Assembly (NCBI GenBank): GCA_958295985.1 | Contig: OY282432.1 | Coordinates: 1,364,001 to 1,428,000, forward strand | Reading direction: 5' to 3' | Length of the DNA: 64,000 nucleotides | From: an uncultured Candidatus Binatia bacterium | GTDB taxonomy: Bacteria > Desulfobacterota > Binatia > UBA9968 > JAJDTQ01 | In this document: positions 30,465 through 45,419 of the stretch, in pieces | Position numbering within the stretch: the stretch's first letter is position 1 | Layout: every line of letters starts with the position of its first letter | Made by a program: the position numbers and the translations under genes | The notes under the pieces: model-generated | Told to the model about the DNA's origin: nothing | Database searches by the model: none | Seen by the model: the letters and a program-made list of their open reading frames with translations, nothing else

Positions 30465-30998
30465 ATGGCAAAGAACTGGTACGTCGTCCACACGTTCGCG
30501 GGGTTCGAGCACAAGGCCAAGGCCGCTCTCGAGGAGCGGATCAAGGCGTTGAAAGGCAACGGCGACTGGTTCGGCGAAATCCTCGTGCCGGCCGAAAAGG
30601 TCGTCGAGCTGGTCAAGGGAAAGAAGCGGACCTCCTCCAGGAAATTCTTTCCCGGGTACATCCTGGTTCAAATGGAGATGAACGACGAGACGTGGCACGT
30701 CGTCAAGTCAACTCCCAAGGTGACCGGGTTCGTCGGGGGCACCACGCAGCCGCCGTGGGTGAGTGACGAGGAGGTGCGTGAGATCACCCATCAGATGGAG
30801 GAGGGCGCGGTGCGGCCGCGGCCCCGGGTGGTCTTCACGGTGGGGGAAAGCATCAAGGTTATCGACGGACCTTTCTCCGAGTTCAACGGTGTGGTCGAGG
30901 AAGTGAAGCCCGACAAGGGCAAGTTGCGGGTTCTGATCAGCATCTTTGGCCGGGCGACCCCGGTGGAGTTGGATTTCATTCAGGTAGAGCGGAGTTAG
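30465..30998 (+). CDS. nusG: Transcription termination/antitermination protein NusG
   Basis: Binds RNA polymerase and couples it to ribosomes or Rho. The 177-residue protein has the NGN domain (KNWYVVHTFAGFEHKAKAAL, KKRTSSRKFFPGYILVQMEM, TPKVTGFVGG) and a C-terminal KOW domain (VGESIKVIDGPFSEFNGVVEEV). The rplK start lies 3 bases after the stop, leaving no room for the L1-binding leader known in E. coli. Confidence 0.97.
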   Translation: MAKNWYVVHTFAGFEHKAKAALEERIKALKGNGDWFGEILVPAEKVVELVKGKKRTSSRKFFPGYILVQMEMNDETWHVVKSTPKVTGFVGGTTQPPWVSDEEVREITHQMEEGAVRPRPRVVFTVGESIKVIDGPFSEFNGVVEEVKPDKGKLRVLISIFGRATPVELDFIQVERS

Positions 30999-31001
30999 AC
31001 C

Positions 31002-31424
31002 ATGGCCAAAAAGGTGATGGGCGAGATCAAGTTGCAGATACCGGCAGGAGCGGCAAATCCCAGCCCTCCGGTAGGCCCGGCCCTGGGGCAACGGGGCGTG
31101 AACATCATGGAGTTCTGCAAGGCTTTCAATGCGGCCACCCAGAACCAGCCCGGCATGATCATCCCCGTCGTCATCACCGTCTACGCCGACCGGACCTTCA
31201 GCTTCGTGACCAAGACGCCGCCTGCCGCGGTGTTGCTGAAGAAGGCAGCCGGGCTCGAGAAAGGGGCCCAGGAGCCCGGCAAGGCGACGGTAGGCCAGGT
31301 GACCAAGGCACAGGTTCAGGAGATCGCCCGGATCAAGATGCCTGATTTGACCAGTGTCAGCATCGAAGCGGCGGTCAAGACCGTCGAAGGGACTGCTCGG
31401 AGTCTCGGACTCAAGGTTGTCTGA
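31002..31424 (+). CDS. rplK: 50S ribosomal protein L11
   Basis: Component of the GTPase-associated centre. The 140-residue chain has [37 protein letters not shown] in the N-domain and the 23S-binding C-domain ending [15 protein letters not shown]. The proline-rich segment that is the thiostrepton contact is conserved. First gene of the rplK-rplA-rplJ-rplL group. Confidence 0.97.
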   Translation: MAKKVMGEIKLQIPAGAANPSPPVGPALGQRGVNIMEFCKAFNAATQNQPGMIIPVVITVYADRTFSFVTKTPPAAVLLKKAAGLEKGAQEPGKATVGQVTKAQVQEIARIKMPDLTSVSIEAAVKTVEGTARSLGLKVV

Positions 31425-31441
31425 TCGGGCCGGGGGCTGCA

Positions 31442-32146
31442 ATGAGAGCAAAGGGTAAAAAGTATCAGGGCGTCGCCGGCAAGCTGGACCGGACCCACAG
31501 GTATCCGCTGGACGAGGGGATACGGATGGTCAAGGAAACGGCGACGGCGAAATTCGATGAGACCGTCGAGTTGTCCGTCCGGCTCGGGGTCGACCCGCGC
31601 CGGGCCGACCAGAACATTCGCGGTGCGGTCGGGCTGCCTCACGGACTCGGCAAAACCGTCAGGGTCCTTGCCTTCGCCAGGGGTGAGAAGGAAAAGGAAG
31701 CCGAGGAAGCGGGGGCCGAGTTCGTCGGCAACGATGAGTTGATCAAGAAGATCACCGACGGTTGGCTCGACTTCGACAAGGTGGTGGCCACCCCCGACAT
31801 GATGGGAGCGGTGGGCCGCATCGGCAAGATCCTCGGGCCCCGCGGACTGATGCCGAACCCCCGTTCCGGGACCGTCGCCGCGGAAATCGGCAAGGCGGTC
31901 ACGGAGATCAAGGCGGGGCGGCTGGAGTACCGGGTGGACAAGGCCGGTATCGTCCATCTGCCCATCGGCAAGGTGTCGTTCGAAGCCGGCGCGCTTCTGG
32001 ACAACGCAAGGGCGGTGGTCGGCGCGTTGCTGCGGGCCAAGCCCGCGGCCGCCAAGGGCACCTACATCAAGAGCGTGGCCGTGGCCGCTACCATGGGGCC
32101 GGGGATCAGGATCGATCCCGCCGAAGTCCGGGTCATGGCGGTTTGA
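31442..32146 (+). CDS. rplA: 50S ribosomal protein L1
   Basis: L1-stalk protein, 234 residues. Typical blocks: [82 protein letters not shown] and [27 protein letters not shown]. It probably also represses its own operon in the general case, but no L1-box leader was identified here. Confidence 0.97.
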   Translation: MRAKGKKYQGVAGKLDRTHRYPLDEGIRMVKETATAKFDETVELSVRLGVDPRRADQNIRGAVGLPHGLGKTVRVLAFARGEKEKEAEEAGAEFVGNDELIKKITDGWLDFDKVVATPDMMGAVGRIGKILGPRGLMPNPRSGTVAAEIGKAVTEIKAGRLEYRVDKAGIVHLPIGKVSFEAGALLDNARAVVGALLRAKPAAAKGTYIKSVAVAATMGPGIRIDPAEVRVMAV

Positions 32147-32175
32147 GCCATCCCCGGCGTTGATTGGAGAGCAGC

Positions 32176-32691
32176 GTGGACCGTCAGGAAAAATCGGCCG
32201 TCGTCGGTGAGTTCCAGGACAAGTTCAGGACCGCCACCATGGCGGTGGTGACCGACTATCGAGGGCTGTCCGTCGGCAAGATGACACAGCTTCGTTGCGA
32301 CGTTCGCGAGGCGGCCGGCGAGTACAAGATCGCCAAGAACAACCTGGTCCGGCTGGCCATACGGGACACGTCGTATCAGGCGCTCGAAGACTTCATGACC
32401 GGGCCCAACGGCTGGGTGTTCGCCTACGACGACCCGGTGAGTCTCTCGAAGGCTCTGGTCAGGTTTGCGGACCAGAACGCGGCGTTGACCATCAAGGGAG
32501 CAGTCCTGGACGGGGCGTTGCTCGAACCGGTCCAGGTCAAGGGATTGGCCAGCTTGCCGAGCTTGCCGGAGTTGCAGGCGCAGGTGCTGTCGCTGATGCA
32601 GGCGCCGGCCGTCCGTCTGCTGCGGACCATCCAGGAGCCGGGAAGCGGGTTGGTGCGGTTGCTGGAGGCGTTCAGGGAGAGCAAGGCATAG
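32176..32691 (+). CDS. rplJ: 50S ribosomal protein L10
   Basis: Base of the L7/L12 stalk. GTG 32176 is chosen because GGAGAG lies 7 bases upstream; TTG 32164 would add four residues. The 171-residue chain shows VVTDYRGLSVGKMTQLR, YKIAKNNLVRLAI and a C-terminal L12-binding helix. Only 29 bases separate it from rplA, so the long L10 leader of E. coli is absent. Confidence 0.95.
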   Translation: MDRQEKSAVVGEFQDKFRTATMAVVTDYRGLSVGKMTQLRCDVREAAGEYKIAKNNLVRLAIRDTSYQALEDFMTGPNGWVFAYDDPVSLSKALVRFADQNAALTIKGAVLDGALLEPVQVKGLASLPSLPELQAQVLSLMQAPAVRLLRTIQEPGSGLVRLLEAFRESKA

Positions 32692-32727
32692 TTTCGGGAT
32701 AACTGACATCGAAGGGGGAGTGCACCA

Positions 32728-33099
32728 ATGGAAGTGAGTCGGGAGCAAGTCAAGGATTTCATCAAGAACATGTCTCTGTTGGAGGCGGCGGGTCTGGTCA
32801 AGGAGCTGGAAGAAGAGCTCGGGGTCAGTGCCGCGGCGCCCGTGGCCGTGGCCGCGGCCCCGGCGGCGGCCGCGGCGGTCGAAGAGAAGACCGAGTTCGA
32901 CGCGGTGTTGACCGGTTCCGGAGAGAAGAAGATCCAGGTGATCAAGGTGGTTCGGGAGATCACGGGTCTCGGGCTGAAGGAGGCCAAGGATCTCGTGGAC
33001 GGGGCTCCGAAGAACGTCAAGGAAGGTGTCTCGAAGGACGAGGCCGAGGAGGTCAAGAAGAAGATCGAGGAGGTCGGCGGGAGCGTCGAGGTCAAGTAG
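32728..33099 (+). CDS. rplL: 50S ribosomal protein L7/L12
   Basis: Stalk protein recruiting translation factors, 123 residues. An N-terminal dimerisation helix ([29 protein letters not shown]) is followed by an Ala/Pro/Val hinge and the globular C-domain ([33 protein letters not shown]). A good AAGGGGGAG site precedes ATG 32728. Confidence 0.97.
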   Translation: MEVSREQVKDFIKNMSLLEAAGLVKELEEELGVSAAAPVAVAAAPAAAAAVEEKTEFDAVLTGSGEKKIQVIKVVREITGLGLKEAKDLVDGAPKNVKEGVSKDEAEEVKKKIEEVGGSVEVK

Positions 33100-33123
33100 C
33101 GAGGGTCGGAGTTTGGTGACGGC

Positions 33124-33139
33124 CCGGCGCCAGCGCCGG
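33124..33139 (+). other. Hairpin in the rplL-rpoB gap
   Basis: CCGGCGC (33124-33130), CA, GCGCCGG (33133-33139) is a perfect inverted repeat. There is no T-run. The E. coli gap at this position holds an attenuator and an RNase III site, so a processing or pausing role is possible. Confidence 0.4.
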
Positions 33140-33175
33140 ACGTCATGGGTCAGGGTCGAGTGAAAGGGGACGCTC

Positions 33176-36100
33176 ATGCCGGTCCAGGTGGCCAATAATG
33201 TGAGACTGCGTCGGGATTTCGGGCGGATCAAGAAGATCATCGATCTGCCCTATCTCATCGAGATCCAGAGAAACTCCTACGACCTCTTTCTGCAGCGCGA
33301 CGTTCCTGAAGATCAACGGCAGGACATCGGCTTGCAGGCGGTGTTCAAGTCGGTCTTCCCGATCAAGGACTTCAACGACAGCGCCTCGCTCGAGTATGTC
33401 AGTTATTCCCTGGGGGAGCCCAAGTACGACGTCGACGAGTGTCATGAGCGGGGCATGAACTTCGCCGCGCCGCTCAAGGTCACGGTGCAACTCGTGCTCT
33501 GGGACGTCGACGCCCAGACCGCCTCCCGCAGCATCCGTAACGTCAAGGAGCAGGAAGTCTACTTTGGCGAGGTGCCGTTGATGACCCGGAACGGCACGTT
33601 CATGATCAACGGCACCGAGCGGGTCATCGTGAGCCAGCTCCACCGCTCGCCGGGGGTCTTCTTCGAGCACGACAAGGGAAAGACCCACGCCAGCGGCAAG
33701 TTCCTCTATTCGGCCCGGGTCATCCCCTATCGCGGCTCGTGGCTCGATTTCGAGTTCGATCCGAGGGACATCCTGTTCGTTCGCATCGATCGCAGGCGGA
33801 AGTTCCACGTCACCGTACTGCTTCGCGCCCTGGGGATGCAGCCCGAGGAATTGCTGAACTACTTCTACAAGAGCGATACGATCCTGTGCGGCGGCGAACG
33901 GCCCATGCTCGAGGTCAAGCCCCGCCATCTCACGGGCCTGAAGGCCACCTGCGACGTCCGGGATCCGCAGAGCAACAATCTCATCGTCCGGGAAGGCCGC
34001 CGCTTCACCCGTTCGGCGTTGCGCCAGATGGAGAACGCCGGCATCAAGCAGATCCCCATTGCCTGGGAAGACATCCTGGGTCGGGTGGCGGCCCGCGACA
34101 TCGTCGATCCGGAGTCGAGTCAGGTCATCGTCGAATGCAACGGCGCCGTCACCGAGGAGAACCTGGACCACATCCGTGACAGTCGGGTCGATCGGCTGGA
34201 TCTGTTCTTTCTCGACGACGCGGAAACCGGGCCCTACCTGCGCAACACGCTCTTGCAGGACAAGATGCAGTCCTGCGACGAGGCCCTGCTGGAGATCTAC
34301 CGGCGCCTCCGGCCGGGGGATCCTCCCACCATGGACACCGCTACCACCTTCTTCAACAATCTTTTCTTCAGTCCGGACCGCTATGATCTGTCGCGGGTCG
34401 GACGGCTGAAGCTCAATCACCGCCTCAAGCAGGACGTGCCCCTGGAGCACGGAGCTCTCCGGAAGGAGGACATCCTCGAGGTCGTGCGTTACCTCATCGT
34501 GTTGAGAAACGGCAACGGGTCGGTGGACGATATCGATCACCTCGGCAACCGTCGCGTGAGGCCGGTAGGCGAGCTCGTGGAGAACCATTTCCGGGTCGGT
34601 CTCGTGCGCATGGAGCGGGCCATCAAGGAAAAGATGAGCCTCCAGGACATCGACACGATGATGCCGCAGGAGTTGATCAACCACAAACCGGTTTCCGCGG
34701 CGCTGAAGGAATTCTTCGGTTCGAGCCAGTTGTCCCAGTTCCTGGACCAGACCAATCCGTTATCCGAGATCACCCACAAGCGGCGGCTGTCCGCCCTCGG
34801 TCCCGGCGGTTTGACACGGGAACGGGCGGGTTTCGAGGTCCGTGACGTCCATCCCACGCACTACGGCCGGGTCTGCCCCATCGAGACCCCGGAGGGGCCC
34901 AATATCGGCCTCATCGCCTCGTTGTCCACCTACGCGCGGGTCAATGAGTTCGGCTTCATCGAGACCCCCTATCGAGAGGTTCGCGACGGGCGGGTCACGG
35001 ACCGCATCCGGTACCTGTCGGCGCTCGAAGAGGAAGACCACGTCATCGCGCAGGCCAACGCGGCGCTCGGCCCCGAGGGCGAGTTCACGCAAGACCTGGT
35101 ATCCGCTCGCAAGGCCGGCGAGTTCGTGATGGCGCACCCGGATGACGTGAACTTCATGGACGTGTCGCCCAATCAGCTCGTGAGCGTCGCGGCCTCGCTC
35201 ATTCCCTTCCTGGAAAACGATGACGCGAACCGGGCGTTGATGGGCTCCAACATGCAGCGTCAGGCGGTGCCGTTGCTCCGCACGGAGGCGCCGCTGGTGG
35301 GTACGGGGATGGAACAGGTCGTCGCCCGCGACTCCGGCGCCACGGTGGTAGCCGCCCGCAGCGGTACGGTCGAGAGCGTCGATTCCACCCGGATCGTCAT
35401 CAAGGCGGACGACCCGTCCGGTGCGTACGCGGACACCGGCGTGGATATCTACAGCCTGGTGAAGTACCAACGCTCGAACCAGAACACCTGCATCAACCAG
35501 CGCCCCATTGCACACGTGGGCGATCACGTGGGCGAGGGGGACGTGGTGGCCGATGGCCCCTCCACCGAGATCGGCGAGCTTGCGTTGGGGCGGAACCTGC
35601 TCGTGGCCCTCATGCCCTGGGGCGGTTACAACTTCGAGGACTCGATCCTGATCAGCGAACGCGTGGTCAAGGAGGACATCTATACCTCGGTCCACATAGA
35701 GGAGTTCGAGTGCGTGTCCCGGGATACGAAGCTGGGACCCGAAGAGATCACGCGGGACATTCCCAATGCCGGCGACGAGGCATTGAAGGACCTCGACGAA
35801 AGCGGCGTGATCCGCATCGGGGCGGAGGTGAAGCCCGGCGACGTGCTGGTGGGAAAGATCACCCCCAAGGGGGAGACGCAGCTTTCTCCGGAAGAGAAGT
35901 TGTTGCGTGCGATCTTCGGTGAAAAGGCGGGAGAGGTGCGGGATTCGTCCCTGAAGGTGCCTCCCGGCGTCGAGGGCACCGTCATCAGCGTAAGGATCTT
36001 CTCCCGCAAGGGTATGAACAAGGATGAGCGGACCCGGCTCATCGAGAGCCAGGAAGTCGCGCGCCTCAACAAGGATCAACACGACCAGATCCGCATCATT

Positions 36101-37270
36101 CAGGACGGCGCCGTCAAACGGCTGAAGGAGCTGCTGGTCGGCCGGCGCGCCGGGTCGCGGCTGACGGATGAAAACCGCAAGGTCCTGATAGCCAGGGGCG
36201 ACGAGGTGACCGAAGCGTTTCTGGACGGCGTGCCCCTTTCCTTCCTCGCGGACCTCAAGCTGGACGATCCGGAACGGGAGAGTGAAGCCACTCGGGTGGT
36301 TGCCAACACGATGGCCCAGGTCGAGTCCCTGAAGGTCCGCTTCCAGGACAAGATCAGCCGGTTGACCAGCGGGGATGAATTGCCGCCCGGCATGATCAAG
36401 ATGGTCAAGGTGCTGGTGGCCATCAAGCGCAAGCTGCAGGTGGGCGACAAGATGGCGGGGCGCCACGGCAACAAGGGCGTCATCTCGTGCATCCTGCCGG
36501 AAGAGGACATGCCTTACCTGGAAGACGGCACCCCGGTGGACATGGTGCTGAATCCCCTGGGAGTGCCGTCACGGATGAACGTCGGGCAGATCCTGGAAGC
36601 CCACCTTGGGTGGGCCGCGCGCAGTCTGGGCCAGCAGATCCAGGTGCTGCTCGACCAGAGTTCCTCGGAAGTCACGGCCCGGTTGAAGGACTATCTGGGC
36701 GAGGGCGAGTCAAACAAGGTCGGCCTCGACGGCTTGCCCGCGGAGGACGTGCGCCGCCTGGCGGAGAAGTACCGGGAAGGCGTCCATCTGGCCTCACCGG
36801 TGTTCGACGGCGCCCGCGAAGATGAGATCTTCAACCTGCTCAAGAAAGCGGACCTGCCGGTCACGGGGCAGGTCACGTTGTATGACGGGCGCAGCGGCGA
36901 GCCCTTCGACGAGAAGGTCACCGTCGGCGTCATGTACATGATGAAGCTGCATCACCTGGTGGACGACAAGATCCATGCGCGGTCCACCGGCCCTTACTCG
37001 CTCGTGACCCAGCAGCCGCTCGGCGGCAAGGCGCAGTTCGGCGGGCAGCGGCTGGGAGAGATGGAGGTGTGGGCCCTGGAAGCTTACGGGGCCGCCTACA
37101 CGCTGCAGGAAATGTTGACGGTGAAGTCGGACGACGTGACGGGCCGGACCCGCATGTACGAAGGCATTTTCAAGGGCGATCACTTTCTCGAGCCGGGATT
37201 GCCGGAGTCCTTCAACGTCATGGTCAAGGAATTGCAGAGCCTGTGCCTTGACCTGGAGTTGGTGGAATAA
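33176..37270 (+). CDS. rpoB: DNA-directed RNA polymerase subunit beta
   Basis: Catalytic beta subunit, 1364 residues, full length. The rifampicin-binding region [20 protein letters not shown] retains the sensitive-type residues Asp524, His534 and Ser539 (E. coli 516, 526, 531). Downstream are [58 protein letters not shown] and the C-terminal [31 protein letters not shown]. An insert-free layout distinguishes it from some proteobacterial versions. It is followed by rpoC after 9 bases. Confidence 0.98.
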   Translation: MPVQVANNVRLRRDFGRIKKIIDLPYLIEIQRNSYDLFLQRDVPEDQRQDIGLQAVFKSVFPIKDFNDSASLEYVSYSLGEPKYDVDECHERGMNFAAPLKVTVQLVLWDVDAQTASRSIRNVKEQEVYFGEVPLMTRNGTFMINGTERVIVSQLHRSPGVFFEHDKGKTHASGKFLYSARVIPYRGSWLDFEFDPRDILFVRIDRRRKFHVTVLLRALGMQPEELLNYFYKSDTILCGGERPMLEVKPRHLTGLKATCDVRDPQSNNLIVREGRRFTRSALRQMENAGIKQIPIAWEDILGRVAARDIVDPESSQVIVECNGAVTEENLDHIRDSRVDRLDLFFLDDAETGPYLRNTLLQDKMQSCDEALLEIYRRLRPGDPPTMDTATTFFNNLFFSPDRYDLSRVGRLKLNHRLKQDVPLEHGALRKEDILEVVRYLIVLRNGNGSVDDIDHLGNRRVRPVGELVENHFRVGLVRMERAIKEKMSLQDIDTMMPQELINHKPVSAALKEFFGSSQLSQFLDQTNPLSEITHKRRLSALGPGGLTRERAGFEVRDVHPTHYGRVCPIETPEGPNIGLIASLSTYARVNEFGFIETPYREVRDGRVTDRIRYLSALEEEDHVIAQANAALGPEGEFTQDLVSARKAGEFVMAHPDDVNFMDVSPNQLVSVAASLIPFLENDDANRALMGSNMQRQAVPLLRTEAPLVGTGMEQVVARDSGATVVAARSGTVESVDSTRIVIKADDPSGAYADTGVDIYSLVKYQRSNQNTCINQRPIAHVGDHVGEGDVVADGPSTEIGELALGRNLLVALMPWGGYNFEDSILISERVVKEDIYTSVHIEEFECVSRDTKLGPEEITRDIPNAGDEALKDLDESGVIRIGAEVKPGDVLVGKITPKGETQLSPEEKLLRAIFGEKAGEVRDSSLKVPPGVEGTVISVRIFSRKGMNKDERTRLIESQEVARLNKDQHDQIRIIQDGAVKRLKELLVGRRAGSRLTDENRKVLIARGDEVTEAFLDGVPLSFLADLKLDDPERESEATRVVANTMAQVESLKVRFQDKISRLTSGDELPPGMIKMVKVLVAIKRKLQVGDKMAGRHGNKGVISCILPEEDMPYLEDGTPVDMVLNPLGVPSRMNVGQILEAHLGWAARSLGQQIQVLLDQSSSEVTARLKDYLGEGESNKVGLDGLPAEDVRRLAEKYREGVHLASPVFDGAREDEIFNLLKKADLPVTGQVTLYDGRSGEPFDEKVTVGVMYMMKLHHLVDDKIHARSTGPYSLVTQQPLGGKAQFGGQRLGEMEVWALEAYGAAYTLQEMLTVKSDDVTGRTRMYEGIFKGDHFLEPGLPESFNVMVKELQSLCLDLELVE

Positions 37271-37279
37271 GGAGGCCCC

Positions 37280-41407
<4,128 letters not shown>

Positions 41408-41410
41408 TGG

Positions 41411-41439
41411 TTGACAGCACGCGAAAGTTTCGATAAATT
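41411..41439 (+). promoter_or_regulatory. Promoter of the rpsL-rpsG operon
   Basis: A perfect TTGACA (41411-41416), a 17-base spacer and TAAATT (41434-41439) lie directly after the rpoC stop. The predicted start is about 22 bases before the rpsL ATG. The spacer contains the small palindrome CGAAAGTTTCG. This lets the str operon be transcribed independently of rpoBC. Confidence 0.75.
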
Positions 41440-41467
41440 CGACGGTTTATTGCCAAGATAGGGAACC

Positions 41468-41839
41468 ATGCCTACAATCAATCAGTTGGTCCGCAAGGGC
41501 CGCGAGATACAGCGGCAGAAGAACACCGCGCCGGCGCTGCAGGGCTGTCCGCAGAAGCGGGGCGTTTGCACCCGGGTGTACACTTCCACGCCGAAAAAGC
41601 CCAACTCGGCATTGCGGAAGGTGGCCCGAGTCCGTTTGACCAACGGGACCGAGGTGACCTCCTACATCCCGGGGATGGGACACAACCTGCAGGAGCACTC
41701 CGTGGTCCTGATCCGGGGCGGGAGGGTCAAGGACCTGCCGGGCGTGCGCTACCACATCATCCGTGGAGCGCTCGACTCCATCGGCGTTCAGGAGCGTCGT
41801 CAGGGCCGCTCGAAGTACGGAGCCAAGAGGCCGAAGTAG
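41468..41839 (+). CDS. rpsL: 30S ribosomal protein S12
   Basis: Decoding-centre protein, 123 residues. [21 protein letters not shown] carries the lysines whose changes give streptomycin resistance elsewhere; both are wild type here. [29 protein letters not shown] is intact, and the C-terminus [10 protein letters not shown] is usual. It is followed by rpsG after 4 bases and preceded by its own promoter. Confidence 0.98.
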   Translation: MPTINQLVRKGREIQRQKNTAPALQGCPQKRGVCTRVYTSTPKKPNSALRKVARVRLTNGTEVTSYIPGMGHNLQEHSVVLIRGGRVKDLPGVRYHIIRGALDSIGVQERRQGRSKYGAKRPK

Positions 41840-41843
41840 GGAC

Positions 41844-42314
41844 ATGCCGCGCAAGGGTGAAATAAAACGGAAAGAGCTGCTCCCGGATCCAAAATTCGGG
41901 GACAAGCTGGTCACCAAATTCATCAACAACATGATGAACCGCGGCAAGAAGAGCATTGCCGAGGGCATCCTCTACCGATCGCTGGACATCATTGCGGACA
42001 AGACCAAGACCGAGCCGCTGGGCGTGTTCAAGCGGGCCGTCGACAATACCAAACCCATGGTGGAAGTCCGCTCCCGGCGGGTCGGCGGGGCCACCTATCA
42101 GGTGCCGGTGGAAGTGCGTCCCGACCGGCGGCTTTCCCTGAGTCTTCGCTGGTTGATCAGCGCGGCCAGGTCCAGGAGTGAGAAGGCCATGGACGAGAAG
42201 CTGGCCGGCGAATTGATGGATGCCGCCAACCAGCGGGGCAACGCCGTCAAGAAGAAGGAAGACACGCACCGGATGGCCGAGGCGAACCGCGCCTTCGCCC
42301 ATTACCGCTGGTAG
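41844..42314 (+). CDS. rpsG: 30S ribosomal protein S7
   Basis: Head-domain assembly initiator, 156 residues from ATG 41844 ([19 protein letters not shown]). Typical blocks: [38 protein letters not shown] and [20 protein letters not shown]. It ends the first part of the str operon, since a strong terminator lies 25 bases downstream. Confidence 0.97.
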   Translation: MPRKGEIKRKELLPDPKFGDKLVTKFINNMMNRGKKSIAEGILYRSLDIIADKTKTEPLGVFKRAVDNTKPMVEVRSRRVGGATYQVPVEVRPDRRLSLSLRWLISAARSRSEKAMDEKLAGELMDAANQRGNAVKKKEDTHRMAEANRAFAHYRW

Positions 42315-42338
42315 TCGCCAGATCGATCATCGTACGTC

Positions 42339-42368
42339 AAGGAGGCGGTAGAACCGCCTCCTTTTTTT
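42339..42368 (+). terminator. Strong intrinsic terminator between rpsG and fusA
   Basis: GGAGGCGGT (42341-42349), loop AGA, ACCGCCTCC (42353-42361), extended by two A-T pairs, is followed by seven T residues (42362-42368). This is the best terminator in the window. It lies between two genes normally cotranscribed, 20 bases before fusA, with no clear promoter after it, so it may be partial or regulated. Confidence 0.85.
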
Positions 42369-42387
42369 GCCGTCATAAAGACACGAC

Positions 42388-44469
42388 ATGGGTAGACAGA
42401 TACCACTCGACCGAACCCGCAACATCGGCATCATGGCCCACATCGATGCCGGCAAGACCACCACGACGGAACGCGTGTTGTTCTATACCGGCATCAACTA
42501 CAAGCTGGGCGAAGTGCACGACGGCACCGCGACCATGGACTGGATGGTCCAGGAGCAGGAGCGGGGAATCACCATCACCTCGGCGGCGACGACGTGCCAT
42601 TGGCAGGACCACAGGATCAATATCATCGATACCCCGGGCCACGTGGACTTTACCATCGAGGTGGAGCGGTCGCTGCGGGTGCTGGACGGCGCCATCGCGG
42701 TGTTCTGCTCGGTGGGCGGGGTGGAGCCCCAGACCGAGACCGTCTGGCGGCAGGCGGACAAGTACGGGGTGCCCCGGATCGCTTACATCAACAAGATGGA
42801 CCGGGTCGGCGCCGACTTCCTCCGCGTGGTGAAGATGATCGAGGACCGGCTGGGGGCGCGCCCGCTCGTGACCCAACTCCCGGTGGGGTCGGAAGACCGG
42901 TTCCAGGGCGTCGTGGACCTCGTGCGGATGAAGGCCCTGCTCTGGGACAACGAGAATCTCGGAGCCAGTTTCCGGGAAGCGGCGATACCCGCCGAATTGC
43001 AGGTGCAGGCGGACTCGTATCGAGAGCTCCTGCTGGAGACGTTGGCGGATTGCGACGACGCGATCATGACCGCGTACCTCCAGGGTGAGGAGATCTCCGA
43101 CGACCGGTTGGTCCGGGCCATTCGAGCCGCGGGACTGAAGTTGCAACTGGTCCCGGTGCTTTGCGGCGCCGCGTTTCGGAACAAGGGCGTCCAGCCGTTG
43201 CTGGACGCGGTCATCGACTATCTCCCGTCCCCGCTCGACGTGCCGCCGATCCGCGGCACGGATCCGGACGGTGGCGAGGAGGCGGTCCGCCCGACCTCGG
43301 ACGGCGCGCCGTTCTCCGCGTTGGCGTTCAAGATCATGGCCGACCCCTTCGTGGGATCGCTGACTTTCTTCCGGGTCTATTCCGGGACGCGGAAGTCCGG
43401 GTCGTACGTATACAACGCCTCTACCGGACAGCGGGAACGCTTCGGCCGCATCCTCAAGATGCACGCCAACAAGCGGGAGGAGATCGACGAGGTCGGCGCC
43501 GGAGACATCGCCGCGGCCGTGGGCCTGCGCAGCGCCAAGACCGGCGACACGCTCTGTGACGAAGACAACCCCATCCTGCTGGAGTCCATCGATTTTCCCG
43601 AACCGGTCATCGCCATCGCCATCGAGCCCAAGTCCCGCGACGATCAGGAGAGGCTCGGGACATCCCTTCAGAAGTTGGCCAAGGAGGATCCGTCCTTCAG
43701 GGTGAACGTCGATCAGGAGACCGGCCAGACATTGATTTCGGGCATGGGAGAGCTCCATCTCGAGGTCATCGTCGACCGGCTGCTGCGGGAATTCAAGGTG
43801 GACGCCAACGTCGGCAGGCCCCAGGTGGCGTACAAGGAGACCATACGCCGGACGGTGGAGCAGGAAGGGCGGTTCGTCAGACAGTCCGGGGGTCGCGGGC
43901 AATTCGGCCACGTCTACTTGCGGCTGGAGCCCCAGCCGACGGGCGCCGGCTTCGTGTTCATCAACGCCATCAAGGGCGGCACGATACCGCAGGAGTACGT
44001 GCCCGCGGTGGAGCACGGCGTCGTCCAGGCCATGAGCAACGGCGGTCTGGTGGGATATCCGGTGGTGGACGTGAAGGTCACGCTTCTGGACGGCAGCTAC
44101 CACGAGGTGGACTCCTCGGAGATGGCGTTCACCATTGCCGGTTCGATGGCGTTCAAGGAAGCGTTGGCCAAGGCCTCCCCCGTGTTGCTGGAACCGGTGA
44201 TGGAGGTCGAGGTCGTCGTTCCGAAGGAGTTCATGGGCGACGTCATCGGCGACATCAGTTCGCGCCGGGGCAAGGTCCTGGGGATGACGTCCAAGGCCAA
44301 CGCGCAGGTAGTGGAGTCTCGTGTTCCCTTGTCGCGGATGTTCGGCTATGCCACGGACCTGCGATCGAGGACCCAGGGCCGGGCCACGTACACCATGCAG
44401 TTCTCCCGCTACGAGGAAGTACCGGAAGCGGTGAAAGAAGACATGCTGGGCCGGGAGGTAAGGGCGTGA
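42388..44469 (+). CDS. fusA: Elongation factor G
   Basis: Translocase GTPase, 693 residues. G1 is AHIDAGKT at 17-24, switch II is DTPGHVDFT, and G4 is NKMDRVG. The domain II-V blocks ([36 protein letters not shown]) are complete. The ribosome site before ATG 42388 is weak. The stop overlaps the rpsJ GTG as GTGA, so tuf, which often follows fusA, is absent here. Confidence 0.97.
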   Translation: MGRQIPLDRTRNIGIMAHIDAGKTTTTERVLFYTGINYKLGEVHDGTATMDWMVQEQERGITITSAATTCHWQDHRINIIDTPGHVDFTIEVERSLRVLDGAIAVFCSVGGVEPQTETVWRQADKYGVPRIAYINKMDRVGADFLRVVKMIEDRLGARPLVTQLPVGSEDRFQGVVDLVRMKALLWDNENLGASFREAAIPAELQVQADSYRELLLETLADCDDAIMTAYLQGEEISDDRLVRAIRAAGLKLQLVPVLCGAAFRNKGVQPLLDAVIDYLPSPLDVPPIRGTDPDGGEEAVRPTSDGAPFSALAFKIMADPFVGSLTFFRVYSGTRKSGSYVYNASTGQRERFGRILKMHANKREEIDEVGAGDIAAAVGLRSAKTGDTLCDEDNPILLESIDFPEPVIAIAIEPKSRDDQERLGTSLQKLAKEDPSFRVNVDQETGQTLISGMGELHLEVIVDRLLREFKVDANVGRPQVAYKETIRRTVEQEGRFVRQSGGRGQFGHVYLRLEPQPTGAGFVFINAIKGGTIPQEYVPAVEHGVVQAMSNGGLVGYPVVDVKVTLLDGSYHEVDSSEMAFTIAGSMAFKEALAKASPVLLEPVMEVEVVVPKEFMGDVIGDISSRRGKVLGMTSKANAQVVESRVPLSRMFGYATDLRSRTQGRATYTMQFSRYEEVPEAVKEDMLGREVRA

Positions 44470-44774
44470 ACGAGAAAATCCGTGTTCGGCTCAAGGCGTA
44501 CGACTACCGGGTGCTCGACCAGTCGGTGGGCGAGATCGTCGAGACCGTCAAGAGGACCGGCGGGCGGGTTGCCGGCCCCATCCCTCTGCCGACCCGCATC
44601 GAGCGGTTTACGGTCAATCGGTCTCCGCACGTCGACAAGAAGTCGCGGGAGCAGTTCGAGGTACGCACTCACAAGAGGCTGCTGGACATCCTCGAGCCGA
44701 CCCAGCAGACCATCGACGCATTGGGAAAGCTCGATCTGGCGGCCGGCGTGGACGTGGAGATCAAGCTTCAATAG
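44466..44774 (+). CDS. rpsJ: 30S ribosomal protein S10
   Basis: S10, also NusE in antitermination, 102 residues. GTG start overlapping fusA by 4 bases. [56 protein letters not shown] and the ending VDVEIKL are standard. The direct overlap leaves no space for the S10-operon leader bound by L4 in E. coli. Confidence 0.97.
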   Translation: MNEKIRVRLKAYDYRVLDQSVGEIVETVKRTGGRVAGPIPLPTRIERFTVNRSPHVDKKSREQFEVRTHKRLLDILEPTQQTIDALGKLDLAAGVDVEIKLQ

Positions 44775-44783
44775 GCTGGAGAG

Positions 44784-45416
44784 ATGACGGGTCTCATCGG
44801 AAAGAAAATCGGCATGAGCCAGCTCTTCGACGACACCGGGAACGTGATCCCCGTGACGGTGGTGGAGACGGGACCATGCGTGGTGGTGCAGAAGAAGGAC
44901 GTAGCGAAGGATGGCTACAACGCACTGCAACTGGGGTTCGGGACGCAGAAGAACCAGCGGGTGAACCGTCCTCTGCGGGGCCATATGGCCAAGGCGGAGA
45001 AGGGTTCCTTCCGGGTGCTCCGCGAGTTCAGGGTGGATGACGTCTCCGGCTACGAGGTGGGGCAGGAGCTCAAGGTAACCGATCTGGTCCAGCCGGGGGA
45101 TCGGGTGGACGTCACCGGGACCTCGAAGGGCCGGGGCTTCGCCGGCGTCATGAAACGCTGGGACTTCCACGGGTTTTCCCGGACCCACGGCACTCACGAA
45201 TACTTCAGGCACGGGGGCTCCATCGGCAACCGTTCGTATCCGGGCAAGGTGTTCAAGGGCAAGAGAATGGCCGGGCACCTGGGCAACGAGAGAGTCTCGA
45301 TCCAGAACCTCCAGGTGGTTGACGTTCGTCCCGAAGATAACCTCCTTCTGGTGAAGGGCTCCATTCCGGGCTCGAACGGCGGGATGGTGCTCGTGCGGCG
45401 GGCGGTCAAGGGGTAG
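44784..45416 (+). CDS. rplC: 50S ribosomal protein L3
   Basis: Early-assembly protein, 210 residues. GLIGKKIGMSQLFDDTGNVIPVTVVE at the start; KGRGFAGVMKRWDFHGFSRTHGTHEYFRHGGSIG with the modified-Gln region; PGKVFKGKRMAGHLGNERVS near the end. It is followed by rplD after 3 bases. Confidence 0.97.
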   Translation: MTGLIGKKIGMSQLFDDTGNVIPVTVVETGPCVVVQKKDVAKDGYNALQLGFGTQKNQRVNRPLRGHMAKAEKGSFRVLREFRVDDVSGYEVGQELKVTDLVQPGDRVDVTGTSKGRGFAGVMKRWDFHGFSRTHGTHEYFRHGGSIGNRSYPGKVFKGKRMAGHLGNERVSIQNLQVVDVRPEDNLLLVKGSIPGSNGGMVLVRRAVKG

Positions 45417-45419
45417 GGC

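Noticed and set aside
31425..32175. L1 or L10 autoregulatory leader
   Set aside because: nusG-rplK spacing is 3 bases and rplA-rplJ spacing 29 bases, too short for the known leader structures.
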